DNA from: Caldilineaceae bacterium
Lineage (GTDB): Bacteria; Chloroflexota; Anaerolineae; Caldilineales; Caldilineaceae
DNA: 64,000 nucleotides
Assembly (NCBI GenBank): GCA_026645575.1
Contig: JAPKMW010000033.1
Location: 1 to 64,000 of the forward strand
Reading direction: 5' to 3'
Each line of letters starts with the position of its first letter. Positions within the stretch are counted from its first letter, which is position 1. The notes below the pieces were generated by a model that was given only the letters and a program-made list of their open reading frames with translations, had not been told where the DNA came from and did no database searches. Both the position numbers and the translations under genes were made by a program. Shown one piece after another: positions 1 to 9,170 of this stretch.

Positions 1-89
1 CTGGTTTACTTGGCTCCGGCAAGCTCGCTCAGGCCATTCGCACACCTTGATTACCGATTTTGATTCTTAAATTTCATCAGGCCGCCTCC

Positions 90-2310
90 CTACTCCACTG
101 TCGGCTTCAACGGCTGACCAGCATACGTCCCATCGATCGTCACCGTGCCGGACTCGCCATCGCTCAAGTAGGTGATTTGTCCTTCGGCGTCGCCAGTCAC
201 CGTAATGTAAAGTTCAACCGAAGGCGCTGGCTCGAAGAAGGCGTCGCCGAGGGAAGAGAAGCTAAAGCCGCTAAAGCCGGAGCCGGTCATGGCAAAGCCT
301 TCGATAAACGAACAGTTGGCAAAACTGAGATGTTGTGACCCCAATCGCCGCCAATGCCCATAACCCCGCCGTGGGGGCAACCAACCAGCGTCGCAGATGT
401 GACCATGTTGTTCAATTCGGGCAACATCTCGATTTCATGGATCACCGCTTCGACCAGGGCTAAGGGCGATCCATAGTCGCTGGCTTTGGCTTTGGCCAAG
501 GGCGTATAGCGATCTTCTAGAAAGTAGCCGGGACAGAGAAACTCCCGCTGACCGGGCAAGACACGTTGTAACAGAAATTGGGTCAGAATCTTATCGGGGC
601 AGCCTCCCCCAAAATGAACGTGGCCACCGGCGCGCTGGGTGATCATATAGCCATTGGTCAACCGTTCATAAACCTGATAGCCATTGTCAATCGGCGTTTG
701 CGTATCAGCCGTACCATTGATGACAAAAGTCGGGTAGCGACCACCGGTGAAGGGTTCTGGGCGTTCATTCGGGCCGTCGGTGGGCCAGAAGACACAAGGG
801 AGGTCGGCGTAGAAACGGTTGCTAAAGACCGGAAATTCTGCTTCGATCACATTGCCGGCTTCCAGAAAGGCTTGCGCACGTTCTTCGGGCGTGCCTTCAA
901 AGAATTGGTAATCAGAACAATCAACATTGTAATAAGCGCCATTGCTGAAGGCTGAGACATTGGGCTGTGCCGTCACCATTACTGGTGCAGTGTCGTAGAG
1001 ATCGGGCAGATAGGCTGGCTGATTCAATTGCGGCTCGGTTAAGCTGAGGGCGTAGTAGAGGCGCAGGAGTGGGAGATAATCGGCCTGCGCCGCCGCAGCC
1101 AGAGCTTGTAAGGTGGCTCTGGCATCATAGCCGCCGACCGCTAACCGGAACGCTTGATAATCCAGCGTGCGTTCTTCAAAACCACCGGCGGGCAAAGGGA
1201 ACCGGACTGTCGCCGGCTGGGCTTTGAGCGTTTTCACCAATTCTTCAAAATGCGTAACGGCATCCCCACCCAAGTCTTCGGTGCAGTTGCGATCTTTGTT
1301 GCAATCTTTGAGCGTTGCCAGCAGGTTGTCATAGATCACCTTGACGTAGGTGCGGTAGAACTCCTGCCCCTCCATGCTCAGATCAACCACGCCATCGAGG
1401 ATCAAGCCGGTAATCCGTTCGGGGTGGGCGGCGGCATAGGTTTGGGCATATTGGGTGCCATAGCTCTCGCCATAGAGATAGATCTGCTTCTGATCGATCT
1501 GCTCCAGAAAGAACTCCAAATCTTCCACGGCATAGTGGGTCGCCACATAGGGCAAGAGTTCGGGCGCGCCCATCTCTTCCTGGCAGCTTTCGGCAAAGGC
1601 TTTGGCTTCGGCGATCATTTCGGCTTCACCAGCCGGCGTCTCCGGATTATCATTCCAGGCGCCATCATAGTAATCGTCAATCGCTGCCGGGCAATCCAAC
1701 GGATTCGACAAGCCGACGCCCCGTTGGTCAAAGAAAAGGAGATCCATCTCCTGGGGCAGTAGATCACCAAAGCGGTTCATGGTGAGATAATAATAAGCGG
1801 ATTCGATCCCGGCGCCCCCTGGCCCACCGACGGCGATCACCAACATCCCTCGCGAGCGCCCCGGCGCCGGCTTGACGCCAAAGACCACATCGAGCGTCTG
1901 CTCTTCATCCGGGTTGGCGTGATCATAGGGGACATTCAAGGTGACACACGTCAAGAACGGCTCCTCACTCGGTTCACCAGTGGCCGGATCAAGAGGTGGC
2001 TCAATTTCCACTCCTGGCCCAAAATCGGGCAGCGGGCAAGGGTAACCCTCCATCTCTTGCAAGCGTGTGACTAGCGGATTGTCCGCCGGGGGTCTTCGGC
2101 AGGTGAAGCTTCTTCGGGGGGCGCGCCCTCCTCGGTCGGCGCCGGTTCTCCCTCTTGGGCCAGGAGGGGACGGGGCGCCCAGAGCAGACTCAGGCTCAAT
2201 AGCAACATCAGGATGAGGCCCAGACGAACGGTGCGTAAAAGCGGCTCTCCTGACTCGGCTTGGCGCGTGAGGACAGCAGGGCAAGCGCGCTGGGGAATGG
2301 CGTGTTTCAT
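90..2310 (-). pseudogene. Secreted alpha/beta-hydrolase (TAP-like peptidase family), two apparent frameshifts
   Basis: This is a secreted serine hydrolase of the tripeptidyl aminopeptidase (TAP-like) type, which removes short peptides from N-termini outside the membrane. The central frame has an oxyanion-loop region (VGGPGGAG), the nucleophile motif GESYGT, the acid in NGTADTQTP and the late histidine in GGHVHFGG, so the catalytic triad is complete. The natural start is the ATG at 2310, after an AAGGAG ribosome site; it gives a signal peptide (LILMLLLSLSLLW) followed by an acidic linker. That reading stops in another frame from the catalytic domain. The switch falls at a GGGGG run (2088-2092). 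A second switch near 320-345, beside CCCC (339-342), is needed to reach the beta-rich tail ending at 90. Both shifts sit on homopolymers, so assembly error is as likely as true decay. The family call is firm; intactness is open. Confidence 0.75.
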
Positions 2311-2378
2311 GGTTTTCTCCTTATTCAAATAAAGTGTCAAAAGGAGACACGGGGGCACATGGTTGGTGGGCATGGGCA

Positions 2379-3422
2379 TCATTGTGTTTGGGGCGGTGGT
2401 GATTGAATGCCATATTGCGCTTCTAAGGTGCGCAGGCGATCGGCCAACTCAGCGGCGCGTGCTTCCGCCGCTAAACGGGCCGCTGTTTCAAGTTCGGCGC
2501 GTTCGACTGCTTCTGTAGCCCGTTGAGTTTCGGCTTCGGCCCGTTGGGCTTCAGCTTCGGCCCGTTGGGCTTCGATTTCCGCCCGTTGGGCTTCAGCAGC
2601 AGCACGCTCTGCTTCGGCTTTTGCCCGTGCGTGTAGCTCATCACTGGTCAGGAGCCGCTCACCGGTGGTGCTATCATAAACCTCAAGACGAGTACGGTTG
2701 ATGGCGACAAAGCGCAGGCCAACGGTGGTAAAGGTGATGCCGCCTTCCGCATCAGCAGGCAAGCGGCGATAATAAGGGCCATTGTCCAAACGATAGCCGA
2801 TCAACTCCCACGGCTCGGTGGCTTTGTTCAAAATGTCGATGATCAAAAATTCTTGGACGCCTGCGGCGGCATAGTGAAGCGGCTTGACCTGTAAATCATC
2901 CTCGCGCGTCTCTGTCGAGGTGACTTCAATCACAAAGGCCGGCCGCGGACCGTCACGACCAACGCGGTACGATTTGGCCGTGATCGCTGGGTGACCATTG
3001 GGAATGGCCGCAAGATCTGGACCTTTGGGCAACAGACCGCGGATACCCCAAAGCACCAGTACATCACGGAGAATCAACCAATTGCGCGGCCCTAAATAAG
3101 TGCTTAACATCACGGATAGTAGATCGGTTAAGCGGTGATGGAGGACGCTTTGCGTCATATAGACGGCTCCGATATCTTCTTCAGTCGGAAAAAGGATGTC
3201 GCGCAGCGTTAAGGGCATCTGCTGAGATTCACCGGTAATCGGATCACGGACAAGACGCCAGCCGGCTTCCAATGGGAAGGTGGGCAAGGTGGGCAAGAAT
3301 TCATGCACGCCATTACGCTGGATTGTCTGATCAGGATGGGTTCCTGCGTCCTCGGTAGCTGGGTCAGCCTGCATGGCGAGCGCGCTAAACCTGGTGGCGG
3401 GTTCCAAAGTTTTTGTGCTCAT
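2379..3422 (-). CDS. Uma2 family (DUF820) endonuclease-like protein with coiled-coil tail
   Basis: About 347 aa. The middle carries the PD-(D/E)XK pattern of Uma2 proteins: VIEVTS, then an acidic stretch, then K..HYAAAGVQEFLIID. These proteins are common in Chloroflexota and Cyanobacteria, often in many copies, and their cellular role is not settled. The C-terminal ~80 residues are a charged helix made of near-identical EAQRAEA-type repeats, a probable coiled coil. The start at 3422 is chosen over a longer reading because AGAGGAG lies just upstream and the residues before it (CREERR) are not family-like. It lies 68 bp upstream of the hydrolase in the same direction and may be co-transcribed with it. 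Confidence 0.85.
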   Translation of the reverse strand: MSTKTLEPATRFSALAMQADPATEDAGTHPDQTIQRNGVHEFLPTLPTFPLEAGWRLVRDPITGESQQMPLTLRDILFPTEEDIGAVYMTQSVLHHRLTDLLSVMLSTYLGPRNWLILRDVLVLWGIRGLLPKGPDLAAIPNGHPAITAKSYRVGRDGPRPAFVIEVTSTETREDDLQVKPLHYAAAGVQEFLIIDILNKATEPWELIGYRLDNGPYYRRLPADAEGGITFTTVGLRFVAINRTRLEVYDSTTGERLLTSDELHARAKAEAERAAAEAQRAEIEAQRAEAEAQRAEAETQRATEAVERAELETAARLAAEARAAELADRLRTLEAQYGIQSPPPQTQ

Positions 3423-3512
3423 TCGACGCTCCTCTCTACACTTGCGTGCCATTGCTCTGTGATTGTAGCGCTATCTTGACGAAATGTCAACCACTTTTCT
3501 CGTCCCGAGCCT

Positions 3513-3592
3513 GGGTGCGTCCCCCATTTGGGGGAATTGTACTGGGCGCTTTAGATAGCCCGATCTACAATCCCCCAAAATGGGACGCACCC
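3513..3592. repeat. Imperfect inverted repeat, ~27-bp arms
   Basis: The arms 3513-3540 and 3566-3592 (GGGTGCGTCCC... and its complement) pair with a few mismatches around a ~25-nt loop. The element fills the gap between the Uma2 gene start and the MFS gene end. It could end transcription of the MFS gene, or be a small non-autonomous element of the kind seen elsewhere in this window. Confidence 0.6.
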
Positions 3593-3623
3593 TTCGTCAG
3601 CGCCCATGCGGACAAAACGGCCT

Positions 3624-4889
3624 TCAATCGCCTGTACTGACTGTCGCCTGCCGTAGCCGACGTTGTCGCACGCTCAAAAAGCCCCACAAGAGCAACCCGC
3701 CGGCCAGGTTGAGCAAGGCGCCAGCCAGAAACAGTGTACGATAGCCCTGCGTCGCGATGATATAGCCGCCACCCAGCGCCGCGGTGAACCAACTAAAGCC
3801 AAAGGTCATGGTCGTGGCGCCGGAGATAAGGGGGCGCCACTGTGGTTCGACCACCTCTTGAATGTAGATCATAAAGGGGCCGCGCGACACCGAAGTCAAG
3901 AGCAGGATGCCGAGCAAGCCCACCCCCGCCGCACGCCAGTCGGCAATCAGCGCCATGGGCAGCAGACTAACAGCCACGCCAAAGGTGCCACAGAGCATTA
4001 GCGGTTCTTTACCCCACCGCCGCACAAGCGCCGGCGCGCTGAGCGCAGCCGGAACCGCCAGCAGTTGTGTCAGCGCTAGCAGTGTGCCGATCTGTGCGGT
4101 GGAAATCTGCAATCCTTCATCAAGGTAGACATTAAGAAAGGTGCGCCCCACCCCTTCGCCGCCGCCGCGCAGATAGCTAATGGTCGCGATCAAGATAATC
4201 AAGCCAACCGGCGCAACCGCCGTACCAGCGCCGGACTCGTGCGCTGTTGTACGCACTTTGGGTTCAGCTAGCCGGGTTAAGGCCCACACGCCCGGCAGGA
4301 GCAACACCGCCGCCACCAACAACGTGTAACGGTAGGGCGCCGGATCGGCCAGCGTGACCCCCACCAGCGGCGCCAGATAGCCGGGCAACAGACCGCCGAT
4401 CATGCTGCCGACAAAGCCCGCCAGCGGCCAGAGCGCCACCTGTACCGAGAAGACATGCTCGCGCTCGGCGGGGGTGGTGGCATCCATCAGAAAGGGTTGA
4501 GAGTTGACAATGTGCAGTGTCATGCCCACCTGAATCAGCGCATACATCCCCAGCAGCCAGCCCTGACGTAGCGCGACTGGAATAAATTCGGCCAGGGGCA
4601 GCAGCGCAGAACCGGCCATCATTAGCGTCATGCCCAGAATCATCGCCCGGCGTACACCCAGCAGACGGCCTAGCGCACCCATCGGTAGGGCGGTCACGGC
4701 CAGCGCCCCAAAACCGGCGGCATTGACCAGCCCGACAAAATCCGGCCCATACCCCAGCCGCAGCAGATAGAGATTGAGCAAAACCGTGTAGATGCCGCCA
4801 AAGACTGTAAAGCCAATCAGCGCCGGCGTCACCAAGTAGAGCCACACCTCGCGACTAAAGAGCCGGAGCCGTTGCACAAAATCACGCAT
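3624..4889 (-). CDS. Major facilitator superfamily transporter
   Basis: About 421 aa with roughly 12 hydrophobic segments, the size and shape of an MFS permease. The loop after the second segment (MGALGRLLGVRRAMILG) resembles the MFS motif A, and a second half-repeat begins near VGLIILIATISYLRG. The substrate cannot be read from the sequence. The start at 4889 is preferred because AAGGAAAAGGAC precedes it and the upstream in-frame residues are polar and unlike a transporter. It is divergent from the LacI-family regulator at 4992 with a 102-bp shared promoter region, which suggests control by that regulator, but no copy of the perfect palindrome seen at 6141 lies in that gap. Confidence 0.85.
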   Translation of the reverse strand: MRDFVQRLRLFSREVWLYLVTPALIGFTVFGGIYTVLLNLYLLRLGYGPDFVGLVNAAGFGALAVTALPMGALGRLLGVRRAMILGMTLMMAGSALLPLAEFIPVALRQGWLLGMYALIQVGMTLHIVNSQPFLMDATTPAEREHVFSVQVALWPLAGFVGSMIGGLLPGYLAPLVGVTLADPAPYRYTLLVAAVLLLPGVWALTRLAEPKVRTTAHESGAGTAVAPVGLIILIATISYLRGGGEGVGRTFLNVYLDEGLQISTAQIGTLLALTQLLAVPAALSAPALVRRWGKEPLMLCGTFGVAVSLLPMALIADWRAAGVGLLGILLLTSVSRGPFMIYIQEVVEPQWRPLISGATTMTFGFSWFTAALGGGYIIATQGYRTLFLAGALLNLAGGLLLWGFLSVRQRRLRQATVSTGD

Positions 4890-4956
4890 GTCCTTTTCCT
4901 TTTTTGCACGTATCACAGTTGTTGATCGCTTTGATTGTATCACGCTGCTTGAAAAT

Positions 4957-4984
4957 TTGGTGCAACCTGGCTTGGCGGTACAAT
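4957..4984 (+). promoter_or_regulatory. Promoter of LacI-family gene; predicts a leaderless mRNA
   Basis: TTGGTG (4957-4962) and TACAAT (4979-4984) are separated by 16 bp. The -10 box ends only 7 bp before the ATG at 4992, so transcription should begin at or next to the start codon. No Shine-Dalgarno sequence is present in the short gap. On the other strand a TACAAT (4934-4939) may serve the MFS gene. Confidence 0.55.
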
Positions 4985-4991
4985 AGCAAAC

Positions 4992-6035
4992 ATGGAGACC
5001 ACCAAGAAGATCACCATTCGCGATGTGGCGCAACAGGCCGGCGTTTCAATCTCGTCGGTTTCGCGCGCGCTCAGTGAGCATCCCCATGTTTCAACCGCCT
5101 TACGGTTGCGCGTTGAAAATGCGGCGCGGGCATTGGGCTATGAACCTGATTTCCTGGCTCATAGTCTCCGCCGCGGCGACACGCGCACTGTCGGCTTTTT
5201 GGTTGGCGCCATTTCCAACCCGATCATGGCCGATATTTTCACCAGCGCCAGCAACTACCTGGCCCACTATGGCTATGCTATGCTGCTGGCCTGTTCGCAA
5301 AACCAGCCGGAGGCGGATCTGGCCTATCTCACCCTTTTTACCCGCCGTCAGGTCAGTGGGGTAATTCTCTCGACATCTGTGAACGGTTCCCAACAGGCGA
5401 TGGATCTCCTGCAAGACGTCAAAGTGCCAACCGTGATGCTCGACCGGCAACGCCCCGATCATCCACAAGTGAGCGCGGTGCAATCCGATCACAGTGTGGG
5501 CGCCAAAATGGCCGTTTTGCATCTGCTGGCGCAGGGCCACCATCGGATCGCATTGATTGGTGGCCCGGAACATTTCGACCCGGCACGGGCGCGCTTGGAT
5601 GGCTTTTATGCCGGCTTTGTGGAGGCGGGGGTGGCCGTTGAGCCGTCACTGGTGCGTGCGATCGGCATGAACCAGCAAGTTGGCTATCAGGAAACCCAGG
5701 CGCTTTTTGCCCTGGCGCACCCGCCGACCGCATTGATTGCTGGCGGCAACTTAATTTTGAGCGGTGTCCTTCAGGCATTGCACGAACGGGGCCTGGTGAT
5801 CGGACGAGACCTGGCGCTGATCGGTTGCGATGATACCGATTTGACCCGTCTGCACACGCCATCGATTACCGTCGTGGCGCGCGACTTGGGGGTAATCGGG
5901 GAAACCGCGGCGCGTCTGTTGCTCAACTTGTTACTGCACAAGCGCACCGAAACCGTTGTCTTGCCAACCCAGTTGCTCGTGCGTGAATCCTCCACCTGTG
6001 CGCCGATTACAGGGAGTCTGTTGCACGGGGCATAA
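4992..6035 (+). CDS. LacI-family transcriptional regulator
   Basis: 347 aa, normal for the family. Residues ~6-55 form the LacI helix-turn-helix and hinge (TIRDVAQQAGVSISSVSRAL, then a LGYEPDFLAHSLR hinge-like stretch), followed by a periplasmic-binding-protein-like sugar-sensing domain (VGFLVGAISNPIMADIF; GCDDTDL near the end). It most likely binds the palindrome TGGAAACGTTTCCA found at 6141-6158, just before the ABC uptake operon, and again at 61371-61386 before an aldolase gene. The ligand is probably a sugar or sugar acid. The last codons (encoding LLHGA) lie inside a palindromic repeat also found at 20305-20367, so the C-terminus may have been altered by that element. Confidence 0.93.
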   Translation: METTKKITIRDVAQQAGVSISSVSRALSEHPHVSTALRLRVENAARALGYEPDFLAHSLRRGDTRTVGFLVGAISNPIMADIFTSASNYLAHYGYAMLLACSQNQPEADLAYLTLFTRRQVSGVILSTSVNGSQQAMDLLQDVKVPTVMLDRQRPDHPQVSAVQSDHSVGAKMAVLHLLAQGHHRIALIGGPEHFDPARARLDGFYAGFVEAGVAVEPSLVRAIGMNQQVGYQETQALFALAHPPTALIAGGNLILSGVLQALHERGLVIGRDLALIGCDDTDLTRLHTPSITVVARDLGVIGETAARLLLNLLLHKRTETVVLPTQLLVRESSTCAPITGSLLHGA

Positions 6036-6082
6036 CAATTCACGAAACAGCCGTGTCATTATCTCCCTGCAACGCACTCGCT
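6020..6082. repeat. Degenerate copy of palindromic repeat family A
   Basis: Starts within the last codons of the LacI-family gene. It shares GTTGCACGGG, TTCACGAAA and GCAACGCACTCGCT, in the same order and spacing, with the element at 20295-20368. The ends are partly complementary (GTTGCA / TGCAAC). Confidence 0.6.
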
Positions 6083-6097
6083 TTGGATTTTTCCTGT

Positions 6098-6126
6098 TTG
6101 ACAGATAGTTATGGCTTTGATACAAT
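6098..6126 (+). promoter_or_regulatory. Strong promoter of the ABC uptake operon
   Basis: A perfect TTGACA (6098-6103), a 17-bp spacer and TACAAT (6121-6126). The LacI-type operator begins 14 bp downstream, where a bound repressor would block initiation or early elongation. Confidence 0.8.
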
Positions 6127-6140
6127 ATGAGCCAACACAA

Positions 6141-6158
6141 GCTGGAAACGTTTCCAGC
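6141..6158. promoter_or_regulatory. LacI-family operator (perfect 18-bp palindrome)
   Basis: GCTGGAAACGTTTCCAGC is a perfect palindrome with the central CG of LacI/CcpA-type operators. It lies just downstream of the promoter at 6098-6126 and 105 bp after the regulator gene. The 16-bp core CTGGAAACGTTTCCAG recurs at 61371-61386. Confidence 0.85.
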
Positions 6159-6205
6159 AATGGTCCCTCATCTTCTTGCCACAAGCAATTCGGCACTATA
6201 GATCT

Positions 6206-6259
6206 CCAGACAAGTTTTGTACCATCTCCCACTGGGGCGATGGTACAAAACTTGTCTGG
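6206..6259. repeat. Perfect 21-bp inverted repeat in the 5' leader
   Basis: The arms 6206-6226 and 6239-6259 are exact complements around a 12-nt loop. The hairpin lies in the untranslated leader between operator and start codon, with no U tract after it. It could stabilise the mRNA, attenuate it, or be an inserted repeat. Confidence 0.75.
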
Positions 6260-6316
6260 GAAACTATAACGTCTCAATCCAATCATAAAGAAGACTCGTA
6301 AGGAGGAAATCGCTCT

Positions 6317-8074
6317 ATGTCTGTTGCCAAGCGTTCTCGCAGCGCACCTGCCTACCACAGGGTGCAGTTAACGGCTAAGTTGCTTTCCGTTCTGGTTGTT
6401 CTATCGCTGCTGCTCGCAGCTTGTGCTGCCCCTGGCGCCCCAGCCGCGCCCGCAGCCGGTGGCGAAAGCGCCGCCCCGGCGGCTGGTGGTGAAAGCGCCG
6501 CCCCGGCGGTGACGTTACCGGCCGATGCCGCGCCGGAGCAAGTCTTGCGCATTGCCACCGGCTCTTCCGGCTCGGCCTCCTTCACCTTCACCCCCATGCG
6601 CGGCGGTGGTGATCAGCAGAGCTGGCAGCCCTTGGTCTGGATGCCACCGATGTACTTTGATGAGGCGTTCCAGGATCTCAAACCCGGCATCTTTACCGAG
6701 TGGAAACCCAGTGAAGATTTCACCGAATGGGTCTTCTCGATTGATCCACGCGCCCAATGGTCGGACGGCACCCCGGTGACGGCGGCGGATGTCAAAGGCA
6801 CCTGGGAGATCATGGCCGATCCGCTTACTGAACATGGCCGTATCACCGGCTATATCGGCAAGGTCGAAGGCTTCCAGGATGTTTTCGAGCAGAAGACCAC
6901 CGACATGACCGGCTTGACCGTGGTTGATGACGCCACCTTCAAGGTCAAGTTGACCGCCGCCGACCCGCTCTTCCACTATCGCATTGCCACCACTCACATG
7001 AACCCGGTGAAGGCCGAACAGGCCCGCGGCAATGTGGAAGAATTCTGGAAGCCGGAGAATAGCCCGGCGGTGAGCGGCCCCTATATGCTGGAATCCTACA
7101 ATGCCGACTTGGGTGAGGCCACCATGGTGCCGAATCCCAATTGGTGGGGCGATGAAGGTCCCTATCTGAGCCAGATCACCTTCCAGTTTATCCCGGAAGC
7201 GGAAACCGTCGCCACCATGCTGCTCAACGACCAAGTTGACACCACCATTGCCGGCGTCTCGGCGTCGATCAAGGAACAACTGCCCGATGTCTTCCGCCCG
7301 ACTAAGTCGATTGGCTTTAACAACTTCTGGCTGCGCCCTAGCGCCGAGCCGACCGACGATGTCAATGTGCGCAAGGCGTTGATCCTCGCGGTGGACTTTG
7401 AAGCAGTCTTCAAAGCGGCCTTCCCGGAGGGCGATGCGTCGATGGTCTACCAGATGATCGACACTGACCTGCCCTGTAACCAGGCTGATGCTTCCTGGTA
7501 TCAATATGACCCCGAAGCCGCCAAAGCCGCCCTGGCTGAGTCCAAATATGGCAGTGCTGAGAACCTGCCCAAGATTCGCGTCTCACCCCGTGGCGACTGG
7601 CCGCCCATGAACCGCGCTTTGGAAGCGGTGGTCGAATTCTGGCGCCAGAACCTGGGCATCACCAATGTCGAATTCAAGGTGCGCCCAGATGAATTTGGCG
7701 AAGACGAAGCCAAACTCAACCTCCTGCGCGATGATGTCGTCGTCCGTTTCCCCGATTCGGCCCAATATATGTGGGTCGCCGCCCACTCGGCCGGCCCGAT
7801 TGTCAGTGGCGGCGCCGAAAAAGCGATCATGGCCGGTTACAAGAATGCCGAAATCGAAGCGCTGATCGAACAGGCGCAGGGCACACCGGTCGATGACCCG
7901 CAACGCTGCGAATTGACGCTCGAAGCGCAACGCAAGTTTATGGATGATTACATGGTACTCTTCTTCGGCAACCCCGACTCCGCCCGTGTCGTGCGCGAGT
8001 ATGTCAAGAACTTGATCAGCGGCCCCGATGTGGGGCTGATCGAGCCGTGGAAGATTTATATTGCGGCGCACTAG
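6317..8074 (+). CDS. ABC transporter substrate-binding lipoprotein, family 5 (peptide/oligosaccharide type)
   Basis: 585 aa. A basic N-terminus and hydrophobic stretch end in a lipobox (LLAAC), so the protein is lipid-anchored outside the membrane. A flexible linker with a tandem AAGGESAAP repeat follows, then an SBP_bac_5 fold with family landmarks: a WVFSIDPRAQWSDGTPVTAADVKGT-like motif near residue 135-160, SGPYMLESY and VRKALILAVD. The family binds peptides, nickel, or oligosaccharides and their derivatives; the sugar-catabolic genes and LacI-type operator favour a carbohydrate. The start at 6317 has an AAGGAGG site. Two permease genes follow. Confidence 0.93.
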   Translation: MSVAKRSRSAPAYHRVQLTAKLLSVLVVLSLLLAACAAPGAPAAPAAGGESAAPAAGGESAAPAVTLPADAAPEQVLRIATGSSGSASFTFTPMRGGGDQQSWQPLVWMPPMYFDEAFQDLKPGIFTEWKPSEDFTEWVFSIDPRAQWSDGTPVTAADVKGTWEIMADPLTEHGRITGYIGKVEGFQDVFEQKTTDMTGLTVVDDATFKVKLTAADPLFHYRIATTHMNPVKAEQARGNVEEFWKPENSPAVSGPYMLESYNADLGEATMVPNPNWWGDEGPYLSQITFQFIPEAETVATMLLNDQVDTTIAGVSASIKEQLPDVFRPTKSIGFNNFWLRPSAEPTDDVNVRKALILAVDFEAVFKAAFPEGDASMVYQMIDTDLPCNQADASWYQYDPEAAKAALAESKYGSAENLPKIRVSPRGDWPPMNRALEAVVEFWRQNLGITNVEFKVRPDEFGEDEAKLNLLRDDVVVRFPDSAQYMWVAAHSAGPIVSGGAEKAIMAGYKNAEIEALIEQAQGTPVDDPQRCELTLEAQRKFMDDYMVLFFGNPDSARVVREYVKNLISGPDVGLIEPWKIYIAAH

Positions 8075-8078
8075 AGAA

Positions 8079-8165
8079 TAATTAATGGAGAATAATTAAT
8101 TGTTAATGGCGATCTGCCGACAACACGTAATTAACAATTAATTATTCTCCATTCTCCATTAATTA
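8079..8165. repeat. A/T-rich tandem and inverted repeat hairpin
   Basis: The arms 8087-8106 and 8131-8150 are exact 20-bp complements, extended by further copies of GGAGAATAATTAAT on both sides. It separates the binding-protein gene from the permeases and could reduce readthrough, giving more binding protein than permease. Confidence 0.75.
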
Positions 8166-8212
8166 TTTTACTGCGCTCACCCTGTCACCTTGTCACCAGG
8201 AAGGGATAGCCA

Positions 8213-9160
8213 ATGATTACCTATCTCGCCACACGGGCCTTGCGTTGGATTACGGGGCTGTTGCTGGTCTTGTTTGTCTCGTATGCTATGATGTTTTATG
8301 GCGCGGGTGACCCGATTCGGCGCATGTTTATTGATCTGCGCGAGGGCAGCATGACCGTCAGCGATGAGATGGTGGAGAAGATTCGCGCCAAGTATGGGTT
8401 GGATCAGCCCTTTCCGGTGCAGTTTGCCACCTATGTCAAGAATTTGCTGCAAGGTGATTTTGGCAACTCGATCCGCGAAAAACGGGCCGTGTTGACCATG
8501 ATCCAGGTGCGGCTGCCCATCTCTATGCAGATTGGCCTGGTGGCGACGATCATCGCGGCGCTCATTGGCATTCCGTTGGGGGTGCTGGCCGCGCTGAAAC
8601 ATAACCAGTGGATTGATACGTTGGTGGTCGGCATGACGGTCTTCCTCAATGCCGTGCCACTCTTTGTGACCGGTCCGCTCTTGTTGGTGCTGTTAGTCCT
8701 GGTTTTACAGGTGATGGATGTCCCTTTTGGCTGGAAAGGGATCTTTAATACGCAAGTCATTCTGCCGGTGGCAGTGATGGCGCTTGGCCCCTTGCCGACC
8801 ATTGTACGCCAGACGCGCGCCGCCATGCTCGAAGTAATCACCGATGACTACATCCGCACGGCGCGTGCCAAAGGGCTGCCCGAACGGATTGTCATTCTGC
8901 GCCACATGTTGCGCCCAGTGATGATCCCCGTCGTCACCTCGTTGGGGATGATCATGATGTCGCTGGTCAACGGCGCCCTCTTTGTGGAATTGATCTTCAA
9001 TATTCCCGGCTTTGGCAAATTAACCGTCCAGGGCTTGCAACAGGTCGATTACCCGATTATCATGGCGGTGGTTTTGGTCGGCACCCTGATCGTGATGGTG
9101 AGCAACCTGCTGGTCGATCTGATCTATCCCTTACTCGACCCGCGGATCACCCGTAGTTAA
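8213..9160 (+). CDS. ABC transporter permease, DppB/OppB type
   Basis: 315 aa with a first membrane segment at residues ~8-28 and five more after residue ~95. The EAA-type loop that contacts the ATPase is visible (IRTARAKGLPERIVILRHML). It forms half of the membrane channel for the binding protein at 6317. GGAAGGGA precedes the start. The next permease follows after 10 bp, so the two are co-translated. No ATPase gene follows. Confidence 0.93.
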   Translation: MITYLATRALRWITGLLLVLFVSYAMMFYGAGDPIRRMFIDLREGSMTVSDEMVEKIRAKYGLDQPFPVQFATYVKNLLQGDFGNSIREKRAVLTMIQVRLPISMQIGLVATIIAALIGIPLGVLAALKHNQWIDTLVVGMTVFLNAVPLFVTGPLLLVLLVLVLQVMDVPFGWKGIFNTQVILPVAVMALGPLPTIVRQTRAAMLEVITDDYIRTARAKGLPERIVILRHMLRPVMIPVVTSLGMIMMSLVNGALFVELIFNIPGFGKLTVQGLQQVDYPIIMAVVLVGTLIVMVSNLLVDLIYPLLDPRITRS

Positions 9161-9170
9161 GTAGATTTCT

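Noticed and set aside
4890..4991. Third copy of the LacI-type operator in the divergent MFS/regulator gap
   Set aside because: No GAAACGTTTC-like palindrome is present there, so control of the MFS gene by this site type is not supported.
6515..7504. Minus-strand open frame (329 aa) opposite the substrate-binding protein gene
   Set aside because: No domain pattern or ribosome site; the plus-strand lipoprotein is clear.
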